In this document: positions 30,077 through 40,997 of the stretch, in pieces | Numbering within the stretch: the stretch's first letter is position 1 | Layout of the letters: the number at the start of each line of letters is the position of its first letter | From: Nocardiopsis sp. CNR-923 | GTDB taxonomy: Bacteria; Actinomycetota; Actinomycetes; Streptosporangiales; Streptosporangiaceae | NCBI RefSeq assembly: GCF_001942255.1 | Contig: NZ_MKKC01000044.1 | Coordinates: 58,971 to 122,970 of the forward strand | Length of the DNA: 64,000 bases | Direction of reading: 5' to 3' | Notes under the pieces: generated by a model | Told to the model about the DNA's origin: nothing | Seen by the model: the letters and a program-made list of their open reading frames with translations, nothing else | The model's database searches: none | Translations under genes and position numbers: made by a program

Positions 30077-31422
30077 ATGGAACCGAACACCGCCTCCTCC
30101 CCCGCCCCGGATCAGCGCAGAACGCCCATCCTGCGCGTGGTGACGGCCAGCCTCGTCGGCACGACGATCGAGTGGTACGACTTCTTCCTGTACGGCGCGG
30201 CCGCCGCCCTCGTCTTCAACCAGGTCTTCTTCCCCGAATCCGACCCCCTGGTCGGCACCATGTTGGCGTTCACCACCTACGCGGTGGGCTTCGTGGCCCG
30301 ACCGCTGGGCGGGCTGGTCTTCGGGCACTTCGGCGACCGGATCGGCCGCAAGCAACTGCTCGTGATCAGCCTGCTGATGATGGGTGGCGCGACCTTCGCC
30401 ATCGGCCTGCTGCCCACCTACGCCGCGATCGGTGCGGCCGCGCCCCTGCTGCTCACGCTCATGCGGGTCATCCAGGGCTTCTCCCTGGGCGGTGAGTGGG
30501 GCGGCGCGGTCCTGCTCGTGTCCGAACACGGACGGCCCGAGCACCGGGGCTTTTGGGCCTCCTGGCCGCAGGCGGGGGCGCCCGGCGGCAACCTGCTGGC
30601 CACGGCCGTCCTGGCGATCCTGTCCGTGACGCTGACCGACGCGAGCTTCCTCGCCTGGGGTTGGCGCGTGCCCTTCCTGCTGTCGGGAGTGCTGGTGCTG
30701 GTCGGGCTGTCGATCCGGCTCGCCGTCAACGAGTCAGAGGTGTTCCGCCAGGCCCGTGAGCGCGCCGAGACCGCGGCCGCCCCGGAGCGCGCCCCCATCG
30801 TCGGCGTCCTGCGCGACCACCGGCGCGAGGCCCTCGTCGCCATGGGCGTGCGCATGGCGGAGAACGTGTCCTACTACATCGTCACCGCGTTCATCCTCGT
30901 CTACGCGACACAGGAGGCCGACCTGTCCAGAGGTGAGGTGTTGAACGCGGTCCTGGTCGCCTCAGCGGTCCACCTGGTCACCATCCCCGCCTGGGGCGCG
31001 CTGTCCGACCGGATCGGCCGTCGGCCGGTCATCACGGTCGGCGCGGTCGGGATCGCCCTGTGGGGCTTCGTGTTCTTCCCGCTCATCGATGTCGGGACCT
31101 TCGGGTCGGCGACCCTGGCCGCGACCGTCGGACTGATCTTCCACGGCGCGTGTACGGCCCCCAGGGCGCCTTCTTCTCCGAACTGTTCAGCACGCGCGTG
31201 CGTTACTCGGGCGCCTCCGTGGGCTACCAGTTGGCGTCGATCGTCGCCGGCGGTCTGGCGCCGCTGATCGCGACCGCCCTGCTCGCCGCCTTCGGCACCT
31301 CGCTGCCGGTGGCGCTGTACCTCACCGCCATGTGCGCGGTGACCCTGCTGGCCGTGGCCGTCGCACGTGAGACGCGCGGGCGCGACCTGGGCGAGTCGGC
31401 GCCCGAGCCGGCCGCCCGCTGA
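30077..31422 (+). CDS. Metabolite:H+ symporter (MHS) family MFS transporter (frameshifted)
   Basis: About 449 residues. The N terminus carries the MHS signature ASLVGTTIEWYDFFLYG, then VGFVARPLGGLVFGHFGDRIGRKQLL and RVIQGFSLGGEWGGAVLL, as in ProP, ShiA and related carriers. Twelve membrane segments are expected. One break near 31150 links LIFHGA to VYGPQGAFFSELFSTRVRYSGASVGYQLASI, another conserved MHS block. The substrate, an organic acid or osmolyte, cannot be told. It is read away from the symporter gene and ends at a strong hairpin. Confidence 0.87.
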
Positions 31423-31436
31423 CCGGGCACGTACGG

Positions 31437-31472
31437 AGGGCTCGGGCCCGGCCGAGGCCGGACCCGAGCCCT
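31437..31472. terminator. Bidirectional hairpin terminator
   Basis: AGGGCTCGGG-C-CCGGCC pairs with GGCCGG-A-CCCGAGCCCT around a two-base GA loop. The stem is 16 paired bases with one mismatch. It sits between the convergent MHS transporter and DEAD-box helicase genes and could end both transcripts. Confidence 0.75.
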
Positions 31473-31512
31473 GTGCGCGAAAGCCCGTGTCAGGGCCGCC
31501 CGTCAGCGCGGA

Positions 31513-32915
<1,403 letters not shown>

Positions 32916-33247
32916 GTGACGTGTACCTTCCTCATCGTTTGGCGGCGTTTCGAGGAAGGCTCCACACGGCCACGGGGACCCAGCGAAGAAATCACACAAA
33001 CGCGCCTGATCACACGCGGAAGCGGGCCCCGATGGACATGGGGCTCCTGGGCTCTTCGAGTTGAGAGTGGTGTCGACACCGTCGACACGCTGTCCGCGTC
33101 TTGTGCGGCCCGGCACGCTCGGATGCGCGCGGCAATGGAATGACCGCTTGGAGCAGCGTACTAGAGATCCCCTGGGATCGGGGACGGGATGGGCGGATTT
33201 CACCGGTGATCCAGGTCTCCCCACCCCGCCCCGCGTGGGAGCGCGCC
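32916..33247. other. Intergenic region upstream of the helicase
   Basis: This 332-base gap between the helicase (- strand, reading left) and the enoyl-CoA hydratase 3' end should hold the helicase promoter and leader. Long leaders are common for such helicases. Apart from the GTCGACACCGTCGACAC repeat pair near 33076-33092, I see no clear motif, ORF or RNA gene. Confidence 0.4.
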
Positions 33248-34088
33248 CTACCGCCGCCCCGCAGCCGTCCCCGCGGCGAGCGCCGTGAGCCGACCGATCT
33301 GGGCCCGGCGCTCGGCCTCGGCCTGCTGTTCGAGCGTGTTGCCCGTGGCCCGCTGGAGCAGGTCCTTGGTGGCGGTCGCCGCGTCGCGGTCGGTCGCGAG
33401 CAGTCCCTGGATCAGGTCGTCGACGGCGCCGGGGAGTTCGTCGACGCCGACGACGAGTTCGGCTAGGCCCAGCTCACGGGCCTCGTGGGCGCCCACGCGG
33501 CGCGCCGTCAGGCAGATCTCGGTCGCGCGGTGCACGCCCACGATGTCCACCAGGGGCTTGGTGCCGGTCAGGTCCGGCACCAAGCCGAGCGCCGGTTCCT
33601 TCATGCACAGGGAGGCGTCGTCGGCCAGGACGCGCAGGTCGCAGGACAGGGCCAGCTGGAATCCGGCCCCGATGGCGTGGCCGCGCACGGCCGCGACGGT
33701 CACCAGGTCGGGGCGGCGCAGCCACAGGAAGCCCTCCTGGAGGCTGGCGATGTACTCCTCCAGCCCGGCGGCGTCGGCCGAGCCGTCGGCCAGGCCCGTG
33801 ACGATGGACCGCTCGCCGTCGACGCCCTCGGGGGTGAACATGCCGAGATCGATGCCCGCGGAGAAGATGTCACCCTCTCCGGCGATGACGACGATTCGGA
33901 CATCGCCGGGCAGCGTCTGGCCGATGTGGGCCAGCGTGGTCCACGTACGCCCGGTCATCGCGTTGCGGCGCTCCGGACGGCTGATGGTGATCCGGGCGAC
34001 CGGCCCGTCCACCGCCAGCCTCAGCCCCGCCCTGGACAGCTGCTCCTCGGTGGGCGCCGTCCCGGCGTCGTGCGCTGCCTGTGCCATG
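33248..34088 (-). CDS. Enoyl-CoA hydratase/isomerase family protein
   Basis: About 279 residues of the crotonase fold. ISRPERRNAMTGRTW is the N-terminal block, AGEGDIFSAGIDL forms half the oxyanion hole, and RGHAIGAGFQLALSCDLRVLADDA supplies the other. Glutamate in MKEPALGLVPDLTGTKPL is in the usual catalytic region. It would hydrate or isomerise enoyl-CoAs in fatty-acid breakdown, but the exact substrate is open. ATG 34088 has GGAGG just upstream. A palindromic site at 34123-34138, like those at 23242, may control it. Confidence 0.87.
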
Positions 34089-34122
34089 GGTTCCTCCGTC
34101 GTGTCGGGTTCGACCCTGACAT

Positions 34123-34138
34123 TACTCGCTGGTAACCG
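34123..34138. promoter_or_regulatory. Palindromic operator-like site
   Basis: TTACTCGCTGGTAACC is an imperfect inverted repeat 35 bases upstream of the enoyl-CoA hydratase start. It agrees at 13 of 16 positions with ATACTCGCGAGTAACC at 23256-23271. One regulator may bind both promoters. Confidence 0.45.
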
Positions 34139-34181
34139 AAGCGTCTCGGTCGGGCGCGCCCAGCGCGGCGCCGCCGACCCC

Positions 34182-34400
34182 CTACACGACCGGTCGCCGG
34201 CGGCGGGTCGCCCCACCCCTCCCACGCAGTTCGACCCCCGCCTCACCGAGCAGCCGGTGGACGAACCCGTAGGACCGGCCGGTGGCCGCAGCCAGCATGC
34301 GGATGCTCTCGCCCTCGTCGTAGCGGCGCTTGAGTCGAACGGCCAGAGCCGAGCGGTCCTCCCCGGACACGCGCGTGCCCTTGCTCAGCGCATCGTTCAC
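34182..34400 (-). CDS. Small helix-turn-helix protein
   Basis: A 72-residue basic protein. The segment LAVRLKRRYDEGESIRMLAAATGRSYGFVHRLLGEAGVELRGRGG is a helix-turn-helix of the kind used in small actinomycete DNA-binding proteins, here with little else. It lies on the same strand as, and 258 bases downstream of, the ABC-F gene. Its targets are unknown. The coding potential looks real because the HTH text is well formed. Confidence 0.7.
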   Translation of the reverse strand: MNDALSKGTRVSGEDRSALAVRLKRRYDEGESIRMLAAATGRSYGFVHRLLGEAGVELRGRGGATRRRRPVV

Positions 34401-34597
34401 AGATCACTCCTCGGAGTCGTCGTGAGCCGGATCGGGCTCACCGCCATGATCCGACACCGGTACGGGACGAGGCCACACCCACGGTGCGCCACGCCCCCGT
34501 CACTCTCCTCGGACAGGATTTCGGAACACCGCAATACACGGCCGAAACGCACGGGGGTGAACCTCGCGGCGCGCTGGGCGTCCGCGCCCCCGACGTC

Positions 34598-34653
34598 GGG
34601 CCGCGGGCCGCGGGCCGCGGGGCGCGGGGCGCGGGCCGCGGGGCGCGGGGCGC
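34598..34653. repeat. GC-only low-complexity tandem repeat
   Basis: Tandem near-copies of GGGCCGCG and GGGGCGC run for about 55 bases between the ABC-F and HTH genes. They contain almost no A or T. The array could act as a terminator-like structure, and its copy number may vary. Confidence 0.6.
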
Positions 34654-34658
34654 ACGGC

Positions 34659-36257
34659 TCACGCGAGCGCGATGAGATCCTCGAACTCGGCGTTCCAGAC
34701 GTCCTCGACTCCGTCTGGCAGAAGGATGACCCGCTCGGGCTGGAGCGCCCCGACCGCGCCCTCGTCGTGCGTGACCAGCACGATCGCGCCCTTGTAGTTG
34801 CGCAGCGCCGCCAGGATCTCCTCGCGGCTGGCCGGGTCGAGGTTGTTGGTCGGCTCGTCCAGCAGAAGCACGTTCGCACTGGACACCACGAGGGTGGCCA
34901 GGGCCAGCCTGGTCTTCTCACCGCCCGAGAGCACCCCGGCGGGCTTGTCGACGTCGTCGCCGGTGAAGAGGAAGGAGCCCAGGGTCCTGCGCGCCTCGAC
35001 CTCCGGGAGGTCGGGGGCCGCGCTCATCATGTTCTCCAGCACGCTGCGATCCACGTCCAGGGTCTCGTGTTCCTGGGCGTAGTACCCGAGTTTGAGCCCG
35101 TGACCGGGCACGATCCGTCCGGTGTCGGGTGTCTCGACCTCGGCCAGCAGGCGCAGCAGCGTGGTCTTGCCCGCACCGTTGAGTCCGAGGATCACGACAC
35201 GGCTGCCCCGGTCGATCGCCAGGTCCACGCCGGAGAAGATCTCCAGGGACCCGTAGGACTTGGACAGCCCCTCCGCCGTGAGCGGCGTCCGTCCGCTGGG
35301 GGCGGGGTCGGGGAAGCGCAGCTTGGCGACCTTGTCGACCTTGCGCACCCCCTGCACCCCGCCCATGATCCGGTCGGCACGGTTGAGCATCTGTTGCGCC
35401 GCCCGCGCCTTGGAGGCCTTGGCCCGGAACCTGTCCGCCTGCTTACGCAGGGTGTCGGCCTGCTTCTCGGCGTTGGCCAGCTCCCGGCGGCGACGGCGCT
35501 CATCGGCCTCGCGCTGGGTCAGGTACTGCCTCCAGCCCATGTTGTAAACGTCGATGACGCTGCGGTTGGCGTCGAGGTAGAAGACCTTGTTGACCACGTG
35601 CTCGACCAGGTCGACGTCGTGGCTGATCACGATCAGACCGCCCTGGTGCGACTTGAGGAAGTCACGCAGCCAGACGATCGAGTCGCCGTCCAGGTGGTTG
35701 GTGGGCTCGTCCAGCAGCAGGGTGTCCGACCCGCTGAAGAGGATGCGCGCCAGTTCGATCCGGCGGCGCTGGCCACCGGAGAGGGTGTGCAGCGGCTGGG
35801 AGAGCACGGTGTCGGGCAGTCCCAGGCTGGAGGCGATCGCGGCGGCTTCGGACTCGGCGGCGTACCCGCCCAGCACGTGCAGCCGCTCCTCCCACCGCGC
35901 GTAGGCGCGTACGCCCTTGTTCCGGGTCTTGGTGTCGGTGCTGGCCATCTTCTTCTCGGCCCCGCGCAGCCCCTCCAGAGCCTCGTCGATGCCCCGCGCC
36001 GACAGGATCCGGTCCCGGGCGATCACGTCAAGGTCGCCGGTGCGCGGATCCTGGGGCAGGTAGCCGATGGAGCCGGAGGACGTGACGGCGCCGCCGGTGG
36101 GCATCCCCTCGCCCGCGAGCACCTTGGTCATGGTGGTCTTTCCCGCGCCGTTGCGACCGACCAGGCCGATCCGGTCTCCCGCCGCGACGCGGAACGTGCT
36201 CGGCTCCAACAGGACCCGGGGTCCGACGCGCAGTTCGAGGTCGGTGGCGATCAGCAT
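34659..36257 (-). CDS. ABC-F family ATPase (ribosome-associated type)
   Basis: A 532-residue protein with two ABC domains and no membrane segment. Walker A sites are GLVGRNGAGKTT (about residue 35) and ILGLNGAGKTT (about 350). Signature motifs are TLSGGQRRRIELARI and LSGGEKTRLALATLV, and the Walker B aspartates are in LLLDEPTNHLDGD and LLLDEPTNNLDP. A charged linker rich in Arg/Lys/Ala lies between them. ABC-F proteins act on the ribosome, as translation factors or antibiotic-resistance proteins. This one looks like the common housekeeping form of actinomycetes, since it lies far from the biosynthetic cluster. ATG 36257 begins MLIATDLELRVGPR. Confidence 0.9.
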   Translation of the reverse strand: MLIATDLELRVGPRVLLEPSTFRVAAGDRIGLVGRNGAGKTTMTKVLAGEGMPTGGAVTSSGSIGYLPQDPRTGDLDVIARDRILSARGIDEALEGLRGAEKKMASTDTKTRNKGVRAYARWEERLHVLGGYAAESEAAAIASSLGLPDTVLSQPLHTLSGGQRRRIELARILFSGSDTLLLDEPTNHLDGDSIVWLRDFLKSHQGGLIVISHDVDLVEHVVNKVFYLDANRSVIDVYNMGWRQYLTQREADERRRRRELANAEKQADTLRKQADRFRAKASKARAAQQMLNRADRIMGGVQGVRKVDKVAKLRFPDPAPSGRTPLTAEGLSKSYGSLEIFSGVDLAIDRGSRVVILGLNGAGKTTLLRLLAEVETPDTGRIVPGHGLKLGYYAQEHETLDVDRSVLENMMSAAPDLPEVEARRTLGSFLFTGDDVDKPAGVLSGGEKTRLALATLVVSSANVLLLDEPTNNLDPASREEILAALRNYKGAIVLVTHDEGAVGALQPERVILLPDGVEDVWNAEFEDLIALA

Positions 36258-36545
36258 GGCAGGGGCTTCCTAGCGGTGGTGGGACGGATCGGTCGGGGCC
36301 GGGGCCGGGAACGGCCCGGGGCGCGGGGGTCGGCCCCGGTCACCGATGCGGACGGCAGGTCCGACCGGTCCGGGCGGCCGACACAGCCTAACGGCACCCG
36401 TTCGGGGTGGCACCGGGATTTCGACCGCGGGCCGGGGCGGGCGGCCCCGCCCCCACAACGGGAGCGGGGCGGCACGCATTCCCGGCCGGGCCGCCCCGCG
36501 TCGATCGCGGACGTCCTCCCGAACGCATCGGGTCCGCGCCCGGGA

Positions 36546-37877
36546 TCAGGTCCTGGTCGCCGAGGCGCCGCCGACCCCCTCGCCGCCCGGTCGTCCCGCG
36601 TCACCGGGCGGGGCCGCACCGCCGGTGTCGACCGCCCGCCCGGAGTCGGGAGCCGCGACGGCGTGGTGCGTCGGCGGGCGGTTGCGCAGCAGGGCGGCGA
36701 GCACGGCGGCGATCGGCGTGGCCAGGAACAGGCCGGGGATGCCGCCGAGGATGCCGCCGACGGTGAGGGCGATGAGCACCACGGCCGAGGGCAGTTCGAG
36801 GGCCTGGCCGTAGATGCGGGGGGCGAAGACGTTGCTCTCCAGCTGCTGCACGAGGATCACCCCGCCGAGCACGACCAGCGCCACGATCCAGTTCTCCGTC
36901 ACCAGGGCGACGAGGACGGCGAGCAGGCCGGAGAGGAACGCCCCGATGATCGGCAGGAACGCGCCGACGAAGGTCAGCACGATCAGCGGGATGGCCAGGT
37001 TGGTGTCGATGAGGAAGACGAGGAAGATTCCGATGCCGACGGCGTCGAAGAGGCCGACCATCGCCACACCGCGCACGTACCGGCCCATCACCCCGTAGGC
37101 CACGTGGCCGCTGTACCGCAGACCCGGACGGGACTTGGGCGGCAGCAGGGTCACGATCCACTCCACCAGCCGGTCGCCCGAGTGCACGAAGTAGACCGTC
37201 AGCGCGAGCATCAGCACCAGCCCCAGGAGCAGCTGGAACACGGCCGTCGTCGCGGTCCAGGCGCCGGTGAGGATCTGGTCCTGGTTCTCGGTGATCGCGT
37301 CCTCGATCTGCTCCCAGGCGCTGTCGATCAGACTGCTGAACAGCGCGGGGTCCAGACCGAAGGGCACCTCCAGCTGCTGGAGCTGGATGACCGCGCTGTT
37401 GACGCTCTCGACGAGGTCGTCGAAGCCGCTCACGGCGGGCGTGACGATCATCGAGATGACCCCGCTGAACACGGCGAGCCCGAAGACCACGCTGACCGCG
37501 GTGGACGTGCCCCGGCCGAACCCGGAGCGCTTGACCGGGTTGGGGCGGCGCAGCCAGTTGGCCATGGGCATGAGTAGCGCGGTCAGGAACACGGCCAGGA
37601 TCAGGGGCAGCGTGACGACGCTCAGGTAGACGAGCGCGTAGACGAGCAGCCCCGCCACGACGCCGATGATGAGCGCCCGCCAGGCCACGTCGCTGACCGT
37701 GCGGAGGATGTCGCCCGCACCGACGTCGTCCTGTTCGGCCAGTTCCGCCTCGGGGAGTTCGGGCTCGGGGGCGGAGGCGACGGGGTCCGCCGCCCGGACG
37801 CGGCGCTCGGCACGGACTCTGCGGGCCGAGATCCACTTGTTCAGGAGCGCCCACACTCCCGGCCGCTGGGCTTGCAC
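36546..37877 (-). CDS. AI-2E family transporter
   Basis: About 443 residues. An acidic N-terminal tail (PEPELPEAELAEQDD) precedes six to eight membrane segments, including ALIIGVVAGLLVYALVYLSVVTLPLILAVFLTALLMPM and IPLIVLTFVGAFLPIIGAFLSGLLAVLVALV. The latter carries the family's PIIG block, followed by QQLESNVFAPRIYGQALELPSAVVL, another hallmark. Members export AI-2 or act as Na+/H+ or small-solute carriers, so the substrate is not defined. GTG 37877 has GGAG 5 bases upstream; a longer form from 37943 is possible. Confidence 0.87.
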   Translation of the reverse strand: MQAQRPGVWALLNKWISARRVRAERRVRAADPVASAPEPELPEAELAEQDDVGAGDILRTVSDVAWRALIIGVVAGLLVYALVYLSVVTLPLILAVFLTALLMPMANWLRRPNPVKRSGFGRGTSTAVSVVFGLAVFSGVISMIVTPAVSGFDDLVESVNSAVIQLQQLEVPFGLDPALFSSLIDSAWEQIEDAITENQDQILTGAWTATTAVFQLLLGLVLMLALTVYFVHSGDRLVEWIVTLLPPKSRPGLRYSGHVAYGVMGRYVRGVAMVGLFDAVGIGIFLVFLIDTNLAIPLIVLTFVGAFLPIIGAFLSGLLAVLVALVTENWIVALVVLGGVILVQQLESNVFAPRIYGQALELPSAVVLIALTVGGILGGIPGLFLATPIAAVLAALLRNRPPTHHAVAAPDSGRAVDTGGAAPPGDAGRPGGEGVGGASATRT

Positions 37878-37998
37878 ATGGACTCCATTCTCTGGGGGTC
37901 GCTGGTGGGGCGTCCGGGAGCCGACGGGCGGAGCCGCCGTCACCGGGATCGCCGGGGTGCGCGATCCGGCTCTCCCACGTCACGTGGTTCCCAACGAA

Positions 37999-38406
37999 TC
38001 AGAACTGCCAGGGTTCCCTGGAGCCGCCGCTGCGGACGATCTCGTTGCCGAAGGGTGCGAGGGCCACGGGGATCATCTTCAGGGACGCCCACGCCATGGG
38101 TAGTCCGATGATAGTGACGGCCAGCCCCACGGCGGTGACGACATGGCCGATGGTCAGCCACCATCCGGCGACGATCAGCCAGATGACGTTGAGGGCGGTG
38201 CTGCCCCCGCCCGCTCCAGGCCTGCGCACGAGCTCCCGGCCGAAGGGCCACAGGGCGTAGCTGGCCATGCGGAAGGAGGCGACGCCGAAGGGGATCGTCA
38301 CGATGAGGACGCAGCAGATCACTCCCGCCACGACATAGCCGACCGCCAGCCAGAACCCGGCGACGAACAGCCAGATGACGTTGAGGACAAGTCGCAGGAG
38401 AGCCAT
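37999..38406 (-). CDS. YccF-domain inner-membrane protein
   Basis: About 135 residues with two similar halves. Each has NVIWLFVAGFWLAVGYVVAG or NVIWLIVAGWWLTIGHVVTA, followed by the PFG motifs (VTIPFGVASFRMASYALWPFGRELV; ALAPFGNEIV). Four membrane segments are expected. The function of YccF proteins is unknown. I use ATG 38406, since GAGG lies 6 bases upstream; ATG 38418 abuts its ribosome site. Confidence 0.88.
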   Translation of the reverse strand: MALLRLVLNVIWLFVAGFWLAVGYVVAGVICCVLIVTIPFGVASFRMASYALWPFGRELVRRPGAGGGSTALNVIWLIVAGWWLTIGHVVTAVGLAVTIIGLPMAWASLKMIPVALAPFGNEIVRSGGSREPWQF

Positions 38407-39090
38407 GGTGTGCCTCATCTCCTCGTGTGTCGGGTCGGGGGGACGGCCCGTGTGGCCGCCTCCGCGCTTGTACCGCTACCGCCTATGACGCGGGGACGCC
38501 TCGACCCGTTCGGCGCCGTTTCTCGAACCCTTCCCGGGTTGTGACGGGGGGACGGCGCCCCTGGAGCCCCTCCCGACGGCCGTCGCCCAGGGTGAGGACA
38601 TACGGTCAAGCCCTATCACGCGACCCGGTGTTGTCCGCAATGTGATCGGCGCATCAGGGGGAGCCCCTAGGCAGGCGGGACATCGCCCCATACGATGTGC
38701 TGTGTCCTTCGCAAGGCCATAGAACTTGCGATTTGCGACAAACTCGGACAATCCTCCAGATGCCACCCAGCACGCATCAGGTTTCGGTAACGGTTCTGCG
38801 AGTAATTTTCCCACCCCCCGTGCATGAGCGGGAGTGGGGATGGCATGATTACGTACCGGCTCGGACGGAGGCCGTCACCGCCTCCGCAGCCGTTCGTGTG
38901 AGAGCACTCCGTCCCCGGCGGACCAGCGCCGCCAGGACCGTGTCTTCTCGTGGTCTCAGCCACACCGGGGAACACCGCCACACCGTCCGGCGTTCGCGTC
39001 GTGCGGGGTGCCTCACGCCGCACGACAACTTTTGGTGACTGAAGCTTTTTTCGACAGCTTACTAGCGATTTCAGTAGAGGTGGTTCAAGC
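38407..39090. promoter_or_regulatory. Long intergenic region upstream of whiB
   Basis: This 684-base gap separates the divergent YccF and WhiB genes. An inverted repeat TCGCAAG-n9-CTTGCGA lies at 38709-38731. Near the WhiB gene the DNA is AT-rich, with AAGCT-n11-AGCTT around 39042-39060 and TACTAG at 39060-39065 as a possible -10. GAGGTGG sits before the WhiB ATG. Open frames on both strands look non-coding. It is unusually long for this compact genome and is probably rich in regulation. Confidence 0.45.
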
Positions 39091-39390
39091 ATGTCTCAGG
39101 TACGTCGGCAGGCCGCGCTGCGCCCCCGCCCGAGCTGGGGGTGGCAGGATGCCGCCGCGTGCCGGGGCGAGGACCTTGTGCTCTTCTTCGGCCCCGATGG
39201 CGAGCGCCAGCCGGAGCGGGAGATCCGTGAGCGCAAGGCCAAGGAGATCTGCGCGGCCTGTCCGGTGCGAACCGACTGCCTGGACTACGCGATCTCGCGT
39301 CCGGAGAAATACGGCACCTGGGGCGGGCTCAACGAGGACGAGCGCGCCTCCGAGCGCCGCCGCCGGATGCGCCGCGCCAACGCTGCCTGA
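39091..39390 (+). CDS. WhiB-family iron-sulfur transcription factor
   Basis: A 99-residue protein. Four cysteines at 24, 54, 57 and 63 (spacing C-x29-C-x2-C-x5-C) bind a [4Fe-4S] cluster. The turn motif GTWGGLNEDERASERRRRMRR follows, with a basic tail that could touch DNA or the sigma factor. WhiB-like proteins sense redox state or NO and control development and antibiotic synthesis in actinomycetes. There is no AT-hook, so it is not WhiB7. Which Wbl subtype it is cannot be told safely. It has a long upstream region, suggesting complex control. Confidence 0.9.
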   Translation: MSQVRRQAALRPRPSWGWQDAAACRGEDLVLFFGPDGERQPEREIRERKAKEICAACPVRTDCLDYAISRPEKYGTWGGLNEDERASERRRRMRRANAA

Positions 39391-39557
39391 CCCAGGCTCC
39401 CGACGCCCGCTCTGCGGATCTCCCCCGGTGGCCCCGGCCCCCGAACAACCCCGCCGGCGCCCCGACGATCACTCGTCGAGCGCCGCGGGTTTTCTCGTGC
39501 CCGTGCCCCCGGTCGCCCACGGCGCGCGAACGAACGCCTCCGGGCGCGAACGCGCGC

Positions 39558-40865
39558 TCACCCCTGACGCCCCGCGAGGTGTCGATCGAACCAGTCGAGT
39601 GCCTCGGTCGCGACCCGCCGCCACTCCTGGCCCCCTTCGAGAAGCTGCTCGGCGCCCTCCACCACACGCAGATCCGTGGGCCCGCCCATACGCCCGCGCG
39701 CCCACTCGCTCAACTCGCGGACGAAGGAGTCGCCGCTCTCCAGCATCACCAGCGTCGGCGCCCGCACCTTGGGCAGACTCGGTTCGGCCAGGTCGATCCG
39801 GCCGCCGTAGACCACGACCGAGTTCACGTCCCGGGGGTGTTCGGCCGCGGTGAGCAGTGCCGCCGGGGCCGCGGTGCCCGAACCGAGGATCCCCACCGGT
39901 TCGCTGGCCGCGTCCGTGGCGCGCCGCAGCCACGTGACCGCCGCGTTCAGCCGATCGCCCAGCACCCCGGTGTCGGCTCCCTCGGCGCGTTCGGCCCGTT
40001 CGCCCGTGGTCAGCAGGTCCAGGAGCAGGGTGGCGTAACCGGCGCGGCGCAACACGGAGGAGATGGCCCGCCAACGCGGATCCGCCCTGCCCTCCCCCAT
40101 GGCCACGACGATCGCACCGCGCAGGGTCGCGGGCATGGTGAGATCCCCGTCGAGGTAGTCCTCTCCAGAGCGGATCCGCACGCCGCGGGTGACGTCGGAC
40201 GGGGGTTGGGCACGGCCGCGCTCGGCGAGGATCGCGGTGACGTGCCCGTCGGAGAGCTGGGAGAAGTCCCGGTACCACTCCCCGACCGCGTGGAAATTGT
40301 CCGGGGCGCTGAGGACGACCAGGGCGTCGGCCTCCGACCGCAGGCTCTCGACGGCCTCCGGCGCCGCGACGGGCACGGCCAGGATCAGCTGGGCGGGCTG
40401 GGCCTGGCGGACCATCCGGAGCGCGGCTCGGGCGGTGCCGCCGGTGGCGACCCCGTCGTCGACGACCACGCAGTCGCGCCCGGCGATCCGCGGCGCGGGT
40501 CGGTCCGCCCGGTAGGCGCGGCGGCGACGTTCGAGCTCGTCGCGCTCGGCCTCGACGGTCTCGGCCAGCGCCTGGCGCGGGATGCGCATCCGGGCCAGAG
40601 CGAGGTCGTCGAAGGTGACGTGCCCGTCCTCGGAGATCGCGCCGACTCCGAGTTCGGGACGGCCGGGAAGGCCGACCTTGCGGACCATGAGCACGTCGAA
40701 GTCGGCGTCGATCAGCCGGGCGAGTTCGGCGCCGACCGGAACCCCGCCTCGGGGCAGGGCGAGCACCAAGGGGTCCGTGACCGCGTACGGACGCACGCGC
40801 TCCGCGAGGCGGCGACCCGCCTCGGACCGGTCGGTGAAGGGCAGCGATACGGGTACCGGGTTCAT
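39558..40865 (-). CDS. Phosphoribosyltransferase-alpha/beta hydrolase fusion
   Basis: A 435-residue two-domain protein. Residues ~1-210 form a type I phosphoribosyltransferase fold, with VLALPRGGVPVGAELA near residue 35 and the PRPP loop VVVDDGVATGGTARAAL near 130. Residues ~225-435 form a dienelactone-hydrolase-like alpha/beta domain: GDLTMPATLRGAIVVAMGEG, then GILGSGTAAPAALLTAAEHP, where the nucleophile elbow reads GSGTA. The usual Cys or Ser nucleophile is thus not obvious. Such fusions recur in actinomycetes and their reaction is unknown. ATG 40865 has GAGG close upstream. It is a single-gene unit. Confidence 0.85.
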   Translation of the reverse strand: MNPVPVSLPFTDRSEAGRRLAERVRPYAVTDPLVLALPRGGVPVGAELARLIDADFDVLMVRKVGLPGRPELGVGAISEDGHVTFDDLALARMRIPRQALAETVEAERDELERRRRAYRADRPAPRIAGRDCVVVDDGVATGGTARAALRMVRQAQPAQLILAVPVAAPEAVESLRSEADALVVLSAPDNFHAVGEWYRDFSQLSDGHVTAILAERGRAQPPSDVTRGVRIRSGEDYLDGDLTMPATLRGAIVVAMGEGRADPRWRAISSVLRRAGYATLLLDLLTTGERAERAEGADTGVLGDRLNAAVTWLRRATDAASEPVGILGSGTAAPAALLTAAEHPRDVNSVVVYGGRIDLAEPSLPKVRAPTLVMLESGDSFVRELSEWARGRMGGPTDLRVVEGAEQLLEGGQEWRRVATEALDWFDRHLAGRQG

Positions 40866-40997
40866 GTCCTCACCGGTGCCGGGACCAGGGCCCCGGCACC
40901 GCTCCTCTCGGCTGTCCGGGTGAGCCGTTGGAAAAGTGGTACCGGCATACCCCGCGCGACGGCGGTCACAACCCCGCCGACAGGCAAAAACCGTGAG

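Noticed and set aside
34659..36257. ABC-F gene as enediyne self-resistance
   Set aside because: Enediynes attack DNA, not the ribosome, and the gene is about 12 kb outside the cluster.
33285..37577. A 1,430-codon open frame on the + strand
   Set aside because: It runs antisense through the enoyl-CoA hydratase, HTH, ABC-F and AI-2E genes, which have clear family motifs. High GC keeps the opposite frame open.
38667..39092. A 141-codon - strand ORF upstream of whiB
   Set aside because: Its start is in the whiB ribosome-site area, it lacks a family signature, and its composition suits non-coding DNA.
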